This document shows positions 1-8,873 of a stretch of 64,000 bases of DNA, in pieces. The position numbers were made by a program, and so were the translations under genes. The notes beneath the pieces were generated by a model. The model saw only the letters and a list, made by a program, of their open reading frames with translations. It ran no database searches and had not been told where the DNA came from. Origin of the DNA: Labedella endophytica (lineage in GTDB: Bacteria > Actinomycetota > Actinomycetes > Actinomycetales > Microbacteriaceae); NCBI RefSeq assembly GCF_003990045.1, contig NZ_RZGZ01000002.1, positions 372,001 to 436,000 on the forward strand. Direction: 5' to 3'. Each line of letters opens with the position of its first letter. Position 1 is the first letter of the stretch.

Positions 1-651
1 CCCGTCGAGCTCGACGCCGTCCGCGCCAACGAGGTCCCCGCCTACGGCTACGGTCTCGCGCCGTACTTCATGGCTCTCGCGCTCTGGGTGGGTGCTCTCG
101 CGTTCTACCTCATGATGAAGCCGCTCTCCGAGCGGCTCGTGCTCTCCCGGCGTCCGGCGTGGATGGTGGCTCTCGGAAGCTACCTGCCCGGCCTCGTCAT
201 GGCGCTCGTCCAGAGCGCGCTCATGGTGACGATCGTGCACCTCGCCCTCGGGATCGACGCCTCCGACCTCGGGGGCCTCTTCGCGATCGCCGCCCTCACG
301 AGTCTCACGTTCGTGGCCATCAACCAGGCCCTCGTGTCGCTCCTCGGCGCTCCGGGTCGTTTCCTCGGTCTCATGCTCGTGGTCCTTCAGCTCTCGTCGG
401 CCGGCGGCACCTATCCCGTGCAGACGGCGTCGCCGTTCTTCCAGACCATCCACGGATGGTTCCCGCTGACCTACGCGGTCGAGGCGTTCCGATCTCTCAT
501 CGCCGGCGGTTCCATCGGCATCACTCACGGGATCGGGGTGATGGGGGCGTGGCTCCTCGGCGCCCTCCTCGTGACGACGGTCGCAGCCGCGAGAGCTCGC
601 CGGACCGCGGACGTCGACCCGGCGATCGCCGCGCGACCGGCCATGGCCTGA
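1..651 (+). CDS. YhgE/Pip-like membrane protein, C-terminal part
   Basis: The reading frame is open from the first base, so this is the last 216 residues of a larger protein whose start lies outside the window. It has about five hydrophobic segments. The part containing SSAGGTYPVQ, followed by FFQTIHGWFPLTYAVEAFRS, matches the conserved end of YhgE/Pip proteins, which have an ABC-2-like membrane domain. Family members are linked to phage infection or to export of small secreted proteins (type VII-like), but the role here is unknown. A GC-rich hairpin follows the stop and probably ends transcription from both sides. The family call is by motif recall and is fairly secure; function is inference. 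Confidence 0.75.
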   Translation, partial: PVELDAVRANEVPAYGYGLAPYFMALALWVGALAFYLMMKPLSERLVLSRRPAWMVALGSYLPGLVMALVQSALMVTIVHLALGIDASDLGGLFAIAALTSLTFVAINQALVSLLGAPGRFLGLMLVVLQLSSAGGTYPVQTASPFFQTIHGWFPLTYAVEAFRSLIAGGSIGITHGIGVMGAWLLGALLVTTVAAARARRTADVDPAIAARPAMA

Positions 652-659
652 TCGGTCGA

Positions 660-675
660 GGTCGGGGTCCCGACC
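660..675. terminator. Hairpin between convergent genes
   Basis: GGTCGG at 660-665 pairs with CCGACC at 670-675 around a 4-base loop. It lies in the 27-base gap between two converging genes. There is no T-tract, which is common in high-GC actinobacteria, so this is a plausible bidirectional terminator, not a proven one. Confidence 0.4.
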
Positions 676-678
676 GGC

Positions 679-1626
679 TCAGCTGCGGATGGTCGAGCTG
701 GGGTACTCGCCGAAGCGGCCGCGGTAGGACTCGGCGAACCGGGAGAGGTGGGCGAATCCCCATCTCCTCGCCACCTCCGCCACGGACACGACGGCCGGGT
801 CCGACGCGATGAGTTCGATGCGGACGGCGTCGAGCCGCCGTTCCCGGAGATACGCGAGCGGCGTCACACCGAGCGCGCGACGGAACGCGTACTGCACTCC
901 CCTGACCGAGAGTCGCGCGGCCCCGGCGATGTCCGCGAGCGAGACGTGCTCGCAGACGTGCTCGTCGATGTAGGCGGCCGCGCGTGCGACGGCCTGGGGC
1001 GCGAGGACCTCGGTGTCGACGCTCGATGGGTCGTCGGCGATGGGGAACGCCTCGAGAACGGTGCGCACCGTCACATCGAAGAGCCTGTCGCGCACGAGAT
1101 CGGACGCGAATGCCTCTTCGTCGGCGGCGGTCGCGACGAGCCGATTCGCCGCGGCGTGCCAGGCGGCGCCGACCGCCCGAGATCGGGGCGCCGTGGAGGT
1201 GCCTCCGCGAGGCGCGAGGCCGAGGTCCGATCCGCGATAGGCGACCGCCGCGTCACGGAACGCCGAGGGGTCGAGCACGACGAGGTCCAGGCGAGCGTCG
1301 TCCATCCGCATCTCGGATTCGCCGGGCCGGCGGATGTACGGGAGGGAGGTGTCCACGTCGTGGCGACCGTAGCTCAGTCCGAACCGGCCGCCTCGGACGC
1401 GACCGATCGCCACGACCTCGGGGACGCTGCCGACTCCACGAGCCTGTCCCGATACGGAGAGCGAGACCACGGACACGCGCGGTTCACCGACGACCGAGAG
1501 TCCGAGTTCGAAAGGCTCGTCGTCTTCCGGCGCGCCGAGCGATACGCCCGGGAACACCCCGCGCATGAACACGCTGCCTTCGTCGCGGTCGTTCGTGACG
1601 AGGCGTCGTCGGTGAACCGTCGGCAT
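679..1626 (-). CDS. AraC-family transcriptional regulator
   Basis: A 315-residue protein with an AraC/XylS DNA-binding domain in its last 100 residues. The segments HVSLADIAGAARLSVRGVQY and VAEVARRWGFAHLSRFAESY are the two helix-turn-helix units, and RFGEYPSSTIRS is the usual C-terminal end. The N-terminal two thirds resemble the AraC-binding-like domain of regulators that sense small molecules, but no ligand can be named. It is divergent from the small DUF7882 gene and could control it. A later ATG at residue 21 is an alternative start. Confidence 0.8.
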   Translation of the reverse strand: MPTVHRRRLVTNDRDEGSVFMRGVFPGVSLGAPEDDEPFELGLSVVGEPRVSVVSLSVSGQARGVGSVPEVVAIGRVRGGRFGLSYGRHDVDTSLPYIRRPGESEMRMDDARLDLVVLDPSAFRDAAVAYRGSDLGLAPRGGTSTAPRSRAVGAAWHAAANRLVATAADEEAFASDLVRDRLFDVTVRTVLEAFPIADDPSSVDTEVLAPQAVARAAAYIDEHVCEHVSLADIAGAARLSVRGVQYAFRRALGVTPLAYLRERRLDAVRIELIASDPAVVSVAEVARRWGFAHLSRFAESYRGRFGEYPSSTIRS

Positions 1627-1680
1627 CCTCTGATTCTAAGCGGCGATGGCGCGCTGACCTCCGTGCGCGGAGCGGAGCAC

Positions 1681-1713
1681 TTGCGTTTTTCGGATATGCT
1701 CACTCCGGATAAT
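1681..1713 (+). promoter_or_regulatory. AT-rich promoter region with CGGATA direct repeats
   Basis: In the divergent gap between the AraC gene and the DUF7882 gene, CGGATATG (1691-1698) and CGGATAAT (1706-1713) form direct repeats 15 bases apart. GATAAT could serve as a -10 box for the plus-strand gene. AraC proteins often bind direct repeats, so this is a candidate operator, by inference only. Confidence 0.3.
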
Positions 1714-1725
1714 CGAAAGGGCGAC

Positions 1726-2058
1726 ATGGGTTCCTTCATCAGCGCGGACTGGCTGCTGCGCATCGACGACGATCTGCTCACCCATCTCGAGTACGTCATC
1801 GTGCAGCAGTTCCGGCGCGGCGAATCGTTCCTCCTGAGCTGGATCGACGGAGCGAACGACCGCGATACCTCCGTGCAGCGCTCTCTGTGGCTGAGTCCCT
1901 CGATCGCCGTCGGCTTCGAGTTCGACAGCGCCGACCCCGTGCCTCTCCAGCTCGGCTGGGCCTCGGCCCTCTCCGCGGCGTCGGGCAGCACCGAGGGGCT
2001 GCGCATCATGGACGCGGACGGCCTCGACGTCCCCGTCGTCACCGAGATGCGACGCTGA
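1726..2058 (+). CDS. DUF7882 family small protein
   Basis: A 110-residue protein. LEYVIVQQFRRGESFLLSW, a later serine-rich stretch and SLWLSPSIAVGFEF match small Microbacteriaceae proteins now placed in DUF7882. Homologues were often mis-annotated as ATP-dependent DNA ligase, but nothing here looks like a ligase: there is no KxDG nucleotidyltransferase motif. The ATG at 1726 has a GAAAGG ribosome site 5 bases upstream. The function of the family is unknown. The long upstream extension of the same frame is antisense to the AraC gene and was not used. Confidence 0.65.
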   Translation: MGSFISADWLLRIDDDLLTHLEYVIVQQFRRGESFLLSWIDGANDRDTSVQRSLWLSPSIAVGFEFDSADPVPLQLGWASALSAASGSTEGLRIMDADGLDVPVVTEMRR

Positions 2059-2116
2059 TCGAGAGATCTCCGTCCACCCCTCGCGCAATGCCGGTGCCTG
2101 AGCGGATGATGGCTCC

Positions 2117-2980
2117 ATGCCGGAGCTCCCCGAAGTCCACGCCCTCGCCACGGGCCTCGGTGCACGGATCACCGGTCGCGTCGTCGATCGCGTCGACGTG
2201 TTCGCGTTCGCGGCGCTGAAGACCTTCGATCCACCCACCGCCGCCCTGCACGGCGAACGGGTCGAGGGCGTCACGCGTCACGGCAAGTTCCTCGACATCG
2301 GTATCGGCGACCTGCATCTCGTGGTCCATCTCGCCCGCGGCGGCTGGATCCGGTGGAGGGACGAGGTCCCGCCCCGACCGTCCGGGCGGCCGGGGAAGGG
2401 ACCGCTCGCCGCTCGCGTCTCCTTCGCGGAGGGCGGCGCGATCGACATCACCGAGGCCGGCACGACCAAACGGCTGTCGCTCTCCGTCGTGCCCGATCCC
2501 CTCGAGGTGCCGGGGGTCGAGCGGCTCGGTCCGGACCCTCTCGCCGAGGCCTTCACGGAAGAGGTCTTCGCCGACATCCTCGCGCACTCGGGGCGCTCGC
2601 AGATCAAGGGCGTCCTGCGCAATCAGTCGGTGATCGCGGGGATCGGCAACGCCTACTCGGACGAGATCCTGCACGTGGCGAAGATGTCGCCGTTCGCCCC
2701 GGCATCGATGGCGCCGGCCGACGTGGCCCGCCTCTATACGGCGATGCGTTCGACGCTCCACGAGGCGGTGGAGCGCTCGGATGGGCTCGATGCGACCGAG
2801 CTCAAGCGCGAGAAGCGCGACGCCATGCGCGTGCACGGCCGCACGGGCGAGGCCTGTCCGGTCTGCGGTGACACCATCCGCCAGGTGCGTTTCTCCGATT
2901 CCACACTGCAGTACTGTCCCACGTGCCAGACGAAGGGCAAACCGCTCGCGGACCGCGTTCTGTCGCGGCTTCTCAAGTAG
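2117..2980 (+). CDS. Fpg/Nei-family DNA glycosylase
   Basis: A 287-residue bifunctional DNA glycosylase/AP lyase for oxidised bases (base excision repair). It starts MPELPEV, where processed Pro2 is the catalytic amine and Glu3 is conserved. Lys57 in HGKFLD is the conserved hairpin lysine. The H2TH region KGVLRNQSVIAGIGNAYSDE is near residues 165-185. A zinc finger uses Cys247, Cys250, Cys267 and Cys270 and ends in CQTKGKPLADR. The finger variant and overall form resemble the actinobacterial Nei-like branch more than MutM, so no symbol is given. It stands alone on the plus strand. Confidence 0.9.
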   Translation: MPELPEVHALATGLGARITGRVVDRVDVFAFAALKTFDPPTAALHGERVEGVTRHGKFLDIGIGDLHLVVHLARGGWIRWRDEVPPRPSGRPGKGPLAARVSFAEGGAIDITEAGTTKRLSLSVVPDPLEVPGVERLGPDPLAEAFTEEVFADILAHSGRSQIKGVLRNQSVIAGIGNAYSDEILHVAKMSPFAPASMAPADVARLYTAMRSTLHEAVERSDGLDATELKREKRDAMRVHGRTGEACPVCGDTIRQVRFSDSTLQYCPTCQTKGKPLADRVLSRLLK

Positions 2981-2989
2981 GGCGTGCGC

Positions 2990-3568
2990 TCACTCGAGGG
3001 CTGTGCGCACGCGGGCGCGCAGCGCCGGCAGCGTCTCGGAGTCGAACCAGGGATTGCGCCGTTGCCACCCGAGCGTGAGCGGCGAGGGGTGCACGATCGG
3101 GAACGACGGGTGGATCTCGGTCGCACGTCGCACGGTCTCCGTGAGCGTGGCACCGCGCGTGGGACCGAGGTAGTGCCGCTGGGAGTACGAACCGACGAGG
3201 ATCGTCAGCCGCACGTCGGTGAACGTCGCGAGGATACGCGGGTGCCAGAGCGGCGCGACGTCCGGCCTCGGCGGCTTGTCCCCGCTCGGCGCCTTGCCCG
3301 GATAGTAGAAGTCCATCGGGACGATCGCGAAGCGGGAGGTGTCGTAGAACTCTTCGTCCGTCACCCCGAGCCAGGACCGCAGGCGCACTCCGCTCGCGTC
3401 GTTCCAGGGGATCCCGGTCTCCTGGGCGCGCCGGCCCGGTGCCTGGCTGATGAGGAGCACACGGGACGCCGGCGAGCCGATCACGAGCGGTTCCCATCCC
3501 TGCACCGTCGCCCACGCGTTCGAGGGATGGGCGGCGATCTCCGCGCGGAGGTCGTCGAGGGCGGTCAC
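2990..3568 (-). CDS. Uracil-DNA glycosylase family protein
   Basis: A 192-residue protein. ISQAPGRRAQETGIPWND near residues 40-57 fits the GExPG-like motif of UDG-fold proteins, and HPSPLTLGW near 160-168 fits the second active-site motif HPSP. FYYPG and the middle region resemble the COG1573-type group. It probably removes uracil or similar bases from DNA, or is a non-catalytic relative. Start GTG at 3568 overlaps the stop of the upstream manA-like gene (GTGA), so translation is probably coupled. The longer upstream reading frame is antisense-like shadow and was discarded. Confidence 0.8.
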   Translation of the reverse strand: MTALDDLRAEIAAHPSNAWATVQGWEPLVIGSPASRVLLISQAPGRRAQETGIPWNDASGVRLRSWLGVTDEEFYDTSRFAIVPMDFYYPGKAPSGDKPPRPDVAPLWHPRILATFTDVRLTILVGSYSQRHYLGPTRGATLTETVRRATEIHPSFPIVHPSPLTLGWQRRNPWFDSETLPALRARVRTALE

Positions 3569-4578
3569 TCCCCCAGTGTCGCACCGCTCGCGGGCGGGCG
3601 GCACACGAGCAGTTCGCCCGCGCCTCTGACCGTGAGCGGGCCTACAGCGTCCGGCACGACGATCGTCTGGCCGCCGCTCGCCCCGATCGCTCCGCCGCCC
3701 CCCACGAGCTCGAGCACACCCTCGAGCACGATGAGCACCGAGAAGCCGGCCTCGATCGTCGCGGCGGCACCGTCGTCGACCACGATCCGGTCGAGCCGGA
3801 AGTACTCGTCGGCCTCGGACGGGAGGAGGGGACCGCTCGCCGCCGCACGGAGCACGAGGGTCGCGATGTCCGCCGCGGACCGCGCTCGACGCTCGACCGC
3901 ACCGAGCGCGACGTCGAATCCGAGACCGAGGTGGCCGTCGGACGCGCCGTCGAGCGCGAATCCCTCCCACTCCACGAGGATCGAGAGGTCCTCCGGCTCT
4001 TGCAATTCTGCGAGGAAGACGCCGGCTCCGATCGCATGGAGCACCCCGGGAGGGACGTAGACGACGTCGCCTCTGCTCACGTCGATGCGGTGCAGGGAGT
4101 CGAGGAACGCCACGGAGTCCTGCCGCCGGAGGAGGTCGTCGAGGTCACAGGTGGTGAGATCTCGCTGGAGTCCGAGGTACACCTCGCCTCCCTCGAGGAT
4201 CACCCAGGCCTCGGCCTTCCCGTGGGCCCTGGACAGATGCTGCCCGGCGAACGATCGATGCGGATGCGCGTGCACGGGCAGTCGTTCCCCCGCGTCGAGG
4301 AGCTTGACGAGGAGCATCGCGTCCACCCCGAACCGCGCGACGTGCGCCGCCCCGAGCCAGGCAGCCGGCTCGTCGGCGATGGCGTCGCGGAGGAGACGAC
4401 CATCCGGCAGCACCGTGAGTCCCGTGAGGTCCTCGTCCGCCACCGTCGTCACCGACGCCACCCAGTCCTCGGGCTCGCGCTCCCCGGCCGGGTGCTCCCC
4501 GCGGAAGTCCGTGATGCGCCGCCCTCCGCGGTAGAACCGATCCGCCGGGCGGTTGGACGGCAGGATGATGGGATTCAC
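3565..4578 (-). CDS. Class I mannose-6-phosphate isomerase-like protein
   Basis: A 337-residue cupin. Metal-site motifs of type I phosphomannose isomerase are visible: PVHAHPHR at 101-108 and GKAEAWVIL at 120-128 (usually GKTEAW), plus PGVLHAIGAGVFLAELQEPED later. It would interconvert mannose-6-phosphate and fructose-6-phosphate. It is shorter than the roughly 400-residue ManA of enteric bacteria, and the VHAHPHR variant differs from the usual QVHPDD, so another sugar phosphate is possible. It overlaps by 4 bases both the upstream membrane-protein gene and the downstream glycosylase gene. Confidence 0.75.
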   Translation of the reverse strand: MNPIILPSNRPADRFYRGGRRITDFRGEHPAGEREPEDWVASVTTVADEDLTGLTVLPDGRLLRDAIADEPAAWLGAAHVARFGVDAMLLVKLLDAGERLPVHAHPHRSFAGQHLSRAHGKAEAWVILEGGEVYLGLQRDLTTCDLDDLLRRQDSVAFLDSLHRIDVSRGDVVYVPPGVLHAIGAGVFLAELQEPEDLSILVEWEGFALDGASDGHLGLGFDVALGAVERRARSAADIATLVLRAAASGPLLPSEADEYFRLDRIVVDDGAAATIEAGFSVLIVLEGVLELVGGGGAIGASGGQTIVVPDAVGPLTVRGAGELLVCRPPASGATLGE

Positions 4579-5312
4579 GGGACCTCCACAGAAGCGAGTT
4601 CAGGCGCGCGTCGGTCCCGGCCCACCCAGACGACGATCGAGGCCGCGGAGAAGACCACCCCCGCGACGCCGACGAGGACGGCGTGCGGCATTCCGCCGCC
4701 GACGGGGGTGTCGTGGGAGTCGGAGAACGGATAGAGCAGGAAGAACTCGGACAGCTGGTTCCCGACCGCGACGGACAACGCCATCGTGATCCACGCCACC
4801 CGCTCGATCACCGTCCGCGCCGAGCGGAGGGCCAGCCGTGCCGCGGCGACGACGGGCGCGAAGAGCAGCACCCAGAACATCACCGCGGCGGGAAACGACC
4901 CGAGCACCCCGAGCCGCCCGTCCGACATCGAGGCGAGCAGCTGACCGGCGCCGACCACGACGAGCGTCACGGCGGACACGAGCGCGAGCACTCGCGACCA
5001 GCCGTCAGCCCACGGCGCGGCGGCCACGACCGCCCAGAAGGTGACGAGGAGCAATGAGGCGCTGCCGGCGAGCGGGACGGCGAGCGGGATGAGCTCGAAC
5101 GGCTCGCTCACGATCGCGTAGTCGCGCGAATGATCCATGACGCGCACGCATTCGAGCGTGTCGGATACCTCGAGGCACGGGGCCCAGCGGATCCACGAGG
5201 CGAACCCTTCGAGACCGCCGGCCACGAGCACGAGCAGGCCGAGAAGTGCGAGAACCGGCGCATCGGCGCGCACTCCCGGACGCGCACTCCCTGCTCGGGC
5301 CCCGGACTCCAT
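4575..5312 (-). CDS. Membrane protein of unknown function
   Basis: A 245-residue protein with about six hydrophobic segments (near 18-36, 76-98, 105-125, 135-155, 168-190 and 210-230). Two cysteines (46 and 55) lie in the first outer loop and could form a disulfide. I do not recognise the family. The start ATG at 5312 is chosen because hydrophobic coding begins there; the upstream reading frame overlaps the ABC ATPase gene antisense to its codon bias. The stop overlaps the ManA-like start by 4 bases, so it heads a three-gene operon with that gene and the uracil-DNA glycosylase-like gene. Confidence 0.65.
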   Translation of the reverse strand: MESGARAGSARPGVRADAPVLALLGLLVLVAGGLEGFASWIRWAPCLEVSDTLECVRVMDHSRDYAIVSEPFELIPLAVPLAGSASLLLVTFWAVVAAAPWADGWSRVLALVSAVTLVVVGAGQLLASMSDGRLGVLGSFPAAVMFWVLLFAPVVAAARLALRSARTVIERVAWITMALSVAVGNQLSEFFLLYPFSDSHDTPVGGGMPHAVLVGVAGVVFSAASIVVWVGRDRRAPELASVEVP

Positions 5313-5376
5313 GCGCACAGTGTGACAGGTGGCGGCGGTCGACGGGTGAACGGGCGACGAATCGACGACCGCGCGA

Positions 5377-6165
5377 TCAGAGTGCGGGCAGGCGCGGCAC
5401 GGAGGCCAGGAGTCGACGCGTATAGGGGTGTCGGGGATCTGTGAGGACCCCCCGCGTGTTCCCTTCCTCGACGAGGCGGCCCCCCTCGAGCACCGCCATC
5501 CGGCGGCAGAGGGCCGACACGATCGTGAGGTCGTGGGAGACGAGGAGCATGCCGATCCCGCGTTCGCGCGCGAGCCTCTGGAAGAGCTCGATGACCTGCA
5601 TCCGCACCGAGGTGTCGAGGGCACTGACCGGCTCGTCGGCGAGGATGACACGGGGTTCGGGGGCGAGTGCGCGGGCGATCGCGATGCGCTGCCGCTGGCC
5701 TCCCGAGAAGGCGTCGGGGAACCGCTCCCCCGCATCCGCGGGGAGGTCGACGGCCTCGAGCAGCTCGGCGACCCGTGCCGCCCGTCGGGCCGGCCCACCG
5801 GGGAGCCGGAGGGAGCGCAGCGGTTCGGCGATCGAGTCGCCGACGCGCATGCGTGGGTCGAGCGAGGAGAACGGATCCTGGTAGACCGGCTGCACCGCCC
5901 GGCGGTAAGCGAGCAGGCGACGGGTGTCCCGGCGGTCGAGCGGCCGCCCCTCGAAGAGGATCTCCCCCGATGTCGGAGACCCGAGGCCCAGGAGCAGGCG
6001 GAGGAGGGAGGTCTTGCCGGCGCCCGATTCCCCCACGAGCCCGACGGTCTCCCCCGGCGCGAGCGCGAGCGAGACGTCGTGGAGGACCTCGGCGCCGCGG
6101 CCATAGGAGAAGCGGACGTTCCGGGCCGCGAGCACGGGGGTCGCGAGATCGTGATCGTGGGTCAT
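5377..6165 (-). CDS. Peptide/nickel-type ABC importer ATPase (DppF-like)
   Basis: A 262-residue ATP-binding subunit. Walker A GESGAGKT is at 45-52, the signature is FSGGQRQRIAIARAL, Walker B is VILADEPVSALD, and PYTRRLLASVP near the C-terminus is typical of oligopeptide/dipeptide importers. It energises uptake with the adjacent second ATPase and the two permeases. It is the last gene of a five-gene minus-strand operon and overlaps the preceding ATPase gene by ATGA. The substrate is a peptide or similar small molecule; the sequence does not say which. Confidence 0.9.
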   Translation of the reverse strand: MTHDHDLATPVLAARNVRFSYGRGAEVLHDVSLALAPGETVGLVGESGAGKTSLLRLLLGLGSPTSGEILFEGRPLDRRDTRRLLAYRRAVQPVYQDPFSSLDPRMRVGDSIAEPLRSLRLPGGPARRAARVAELLEAVDLPADAGERFPDAFSGGQRQRIAIARALAPEPRVILADEPVSALDTSVRMQVIELFQRLARERGIGMLLVSHDLTIVSALCRRMAVLEGGRLVEEGNTRGVLTDPRHPYTRRLLASVPRLPAL

Positions 6166-7016
6166 TCCGTCCCTCCGCTCGTCGGACCGTCGGACCCGGC
6201 CGGCCGGGCGGGGAGGAGGTCGTCGAGCGCGCGTGACGCGCCGACGAGCGTGCGCGTGTACTCCTCGCGCGGCGCCGTGAGGATGCGGCGCGTGTCGCCG
6301 ATCTCGACCACGCGCCCGCCGCGCATGACGACGACGCGATCGGCGATCCCCGCGACGACCGGGAGGTCATGGCTGATGAAGACGAGCGACATGCCGCGGT
6401 TCTCGACGGCGGCCTGGAGGAGTTCGAGCACTCCGGCCTGCACGGTCACGTCGAGGGCCGTCGTGGGTTCGTCCGCGATGAGCAGGCGCGGCTCGGCCGC
6501 GAGGGCGAGGGCGATCGCGACTCGCTGCCGCTGCCCGCCGGAGACCTCGTGGATGAGCGAACGCGCGATGCGTTCGGGCTCGGGCAACTGCACCTCCGCG
6601 AGGGCGTCGAGGACCGCTCGCCGCAGCGCGTCCGCGCGGAACCCGCGGTGACGGCGCAGCGGCCACGCGAGCTGCGCCCCGATGCGCATGAGCGGATCGA
6701 GCGACGCGAGGGGCTCCTGGAAGACCGCGCCGACGGTGCGCCCGCGCACCCCATCGAGACGCCGCCCGGGCGCGGAGACGGTGTCGACGGTGTCGCCGTC
6801 GCCGAGGGACAGACGGATCGAGCCCGACGCGCTGAGCGGGTGACCGAGCAGCCCGAGCACGGCCAACGCGGTGAGTGATTTGCCGGATCCGGACTCCCCG
6901 ATCACGCCGAGGCGCTGCCCGTCCGCGAGGTCGAACGACACGTCGTCGACGAGACGACGGCCGTCGGGGCCGTCGAGGTGGACCGAGAGGTTCTCGATCT
7001 CGAGCATCGCGCTCAT
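6162..7016 (-). CDS. Peptide/nickel-type ABC importer ATPase (DppD-like)
   Basis: A 284-residue ATP-binding subunit with Walker A GESGSGKS at 40-47, signature VSGGQRQRVAIALAL and Walker B LLIADEPTTALD. ATG 7016 is chosen because it overlaps the stop of the upstream permease gene (ATGA); an internal ATG at 7007 is the only near alternative. It pairs with the DppF-like ATPase downstream, the usual heterodimer of this importer class. Its end overlaps that next gene by 4 bases. Confidence 0.9.
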   Translation of the reverse strand: MSAMLEIENLSVHLDGPDGRRLVDDVSFDLADGQRLGVIGESGSGKSLTALAVLGLLGHPLSASGSIRLSLGDGDTVDTVSAPGRRLDGVRGRTVGAVFQEPLASLDPLMRIGAQLAWPLRRHRGFRADALRRAVLDALAEVQLPEPERIARSLIHEVSGGQRQRVAIALALAAEPRLLIADEPTTALDVTVQAGVLELLQAAVENRGMSLVFISHDLPVVAGIADRVVVMRGGRVVEIGDTRRILTAPREEYTRTLVGASRALDDLLPARPAGSDGPTSGGTE

Positions 7017-7897
7017 CGGAGTGTCCTCCCCGTGGGATCGGCGACGTCTCGGAGCCCGTCGGCGAGGAGGTTGATGCCGATGATGGTCGCGACGAGGAGG
7101 AGACCGGGCAGGATCGCCGCCGTCGGCGCCACGAGCACCGTGCTCTGGGCCTCCTGCAGCATGCGACCCCACGAGGCGTTCGGCGGCGGCGAGCCCAGGC
7201 CCACGTACGACAGGGACGCCTCGGCGACGACCGCTCCGCCGAACTGCAGGGCGAGCGGCACGATGAGCGTAGGCCAGACGTTCGGCAGCACGTGGAGGCG
7301 GATGAGTCGGAGCGTGCCCGTGCCCGAGGTGCGTGACGCCGTGACGAAGTCCTGCGCCAGCACGCGGGTCGCCGTCACACGCGTGAGGCGCGCGATCACG
7401 GCGGATCCGGCGAGCCCGATCGCGAGGATCGCGGACTCGAGCGACGCGCCACGCCAGGCGACCACGAGCATCGCGAGGAGCAGCGTGGGGAAGGCGATAG
7501 CGATGTCGAGCAGGCTCGAGAGGGCGTCATCGATCCACCGGCCCGCCATGGCCGCGACGAGGCCGACGAGGACGCCGAGGACCGCGGCGATCGCGACCGC
7601 CCCGACTCCCGTGAGCATCGCGAGTCGCGCACCGATCATGAGCTGCGTGAAGAGGTCCCGGCCGAGCCGGTCGGTTCCCGCCCAGTGCTCGGGCGACGGC
7701 GGCTGCAGCCGCCCGCCGGTGGTGTCGCTCGGCTCGAACGGGAGGGCGACGAGAGAGAGGATCGCGACGACGGCGATGATCCCGAAGAGCACTCCCCCGA
7801 CGAGCAGGTTGACGGACGTGCGGCGCCGCGGACGACGCGACCGTGTGTCGCGCGACCGGGGGTTCCGCTCCGCCTCCGTGAGCACGGTGACGCTCAC
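7013..7897 (-). CDS. Peptide-type ABC importer permease (DppC-like)
   Basis: A 294-residue inner-membrane permease. A cytoplasmic arginine-rich N-terminus is followed by the first membrane helix near residues 24-46, then HWAGTDRLGRDLFTQLMIGAR, the hallmark of DppC-type subunits (GTDxxGRDxxSR). The EAA loop that docks the ATPase is SRTSGTGTLRLIRLHVLPN. About six membrane segments in all. GTG start at 7897 overlaps the stop of the upstream permease (GTGA). Together with the DppB-like partner it forms the transmembrane channel. Confidence 0.9.
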   Translation of the reverse strand: MSVTVLTEAERNPRSRDTRSRRPRRRTSVNLLVGGVLFGIIAVVAILSLVALPFEPSDTTGGRLQPPSPEHWAGTDRLGRDLFTQLMIGARLAMLTGVGAVAIAAVLGVLVGLVAAMAGRWIDDALSSLLDIAIAFPTLLLAMLVVAWRGASLESAILAIGLAGSAVIARLTRVTATRVLAQDFVTASRTSGTGTLRLIRLHVLPNVWPTLIVPLALQFGGAVVAEASLSYVGLGSPPPNASWGRMLQEAQSTVLVAPTAAILPGLLLVATIIGINLLADGLRDVADPTGRTLR

Positions 7898-8871
7898 GCG
7901 GCCGCCCTCGCCATCCGGTTGCCGGAGACGGAGGCGCGCAGGCGCGGGTCGATCAGACGCTGGATCACGTCGGCCACGAAACCCAGGAGGAGGACGAGCG
8001 TCGTCGAGAACAGCAGGACGCCCTGGACGCTCGGGAAATCCTGCTCCTGGATGCCGACGAGAAGCATGTCGCCGAGGCCCGGGAGGGCGAACACGCGCTC
8101 CACGATCACGGCGCCCACGAAGGTCGTCGACAGCTGGATGGCGAGGATCGAGATGACCGGGACGATGCCGTTGCGGATGCCGTGGCGGACGAACGCTCCC
8201 GCGAAGCTCTGCCCCGTGGCGCGGGCTGCCCGCAGGTACTGCTGACCGAGCACGTCGAGCGTGGCGCTCCGCACGTAGCGCGCGAGATCGCTGCCCGAGA
8301 CGATCGCGATCGTGAGAACCGGCAGGGTGAGGGCGAAGATCGCGGCCCCCGGATCCTCCCAATCGCTTCGCGGGAAGCCGCCGGCGGGGAACAGACGCGC
8401 GTTCAGGGCGAGGGCCGTGACGAGCAGGATGCCCACCCAGAACACCGGGATCGCGCCGCCGAGCTGCGACACGGCGGAGAAGGCGGTGCCGTACCAGGTG
8501 CGCGACCGCCACGCCGCGATGAAACCGACCGGCACGGCGATGACCACGGAGAGGAGGAACGCGAGCAGCGTGAGCGGCAGGGTCACGTTGAGTCGTCGGA
8601 GGATCTCGTCACCCACGGGGAGGTTGTTCGTGAAAGACGTCCCGAGGTCGAGCCGGGCGAGCTGCACGACGTAGTCGAGGAACTGCACAGGGATCGGGCG
8701 ATCGACGCCGAGGCGAGCAGCCGCCGCCGCGATCTCCTGCTCCGTCGCACCCACGCTGATGAGCGCGAACACGGGATTGCCGAGCAACCGCAGCACGACG
8801 AACAGGATCACCACCGCGAGCGCGAACGCCAGCAGCAGCAATCCTGTCCGTCTGAGCAGGTACCGACCGAT
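7894..8871 (-). CDS. Peptide-type ABC importer permease (DppB-like), apparent ATC start
   Basis: A 325-residue permease with the DppB pattern: helix 1 at once after GRYLLRR, a periplasmic loop, then helices 2-6 and an EAA loop near RAARATGQSFAGAFVRHGIR. The frame has no ATG, GTG or TTG in front of the first helix after the preceding stop. A perfect AGGAGG at 8879-8884 sits 7 bases before ATC at 8869-8871, so I infer initiation at this rare codon. A TTG inside helix 1 would remove half the helix and has no good ribosome site. The substrate-binding gene ends 2 bases upstream. Confidence 0.85.
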   Translation of the reverse strand: MGRYLLRRTGLLLLAFALAVVILFVVLRLLGNPVFALISVGATEQEIAAAAARLGVDRPIPVQFLDYVVQLARLDLGTSFTNNLPVGDEILRRLNVTLPLTLLAFLLSVVIAVPVGFIAAWRSRTWYGTAFSAVSQLGGAIPVFWVGILLVTALALNARLFPAGGFPRSDWEDPGAAIFALTLPVLTIAIVSGSDLARYVRSATLDVLGQQYLRAARATGQSFAGAFVRHGIRNGIVPVISILAIQLSTTFVGAVIVERVFALPGLGDMLLVGIQEQDFPSVQGVLLFSTTLVLLLGFVADVIQRLIDPRLRASVSGNRMARAAA

Positions 8872-8873
8872 GT

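Noticed and set aside
748-2058. 436-residue plus-strand frame covering the AraC region
   Set aside because: Most of it is antisense to the AraC gene. Only the end, from ATG 1726, is a real gene (DUF7882).
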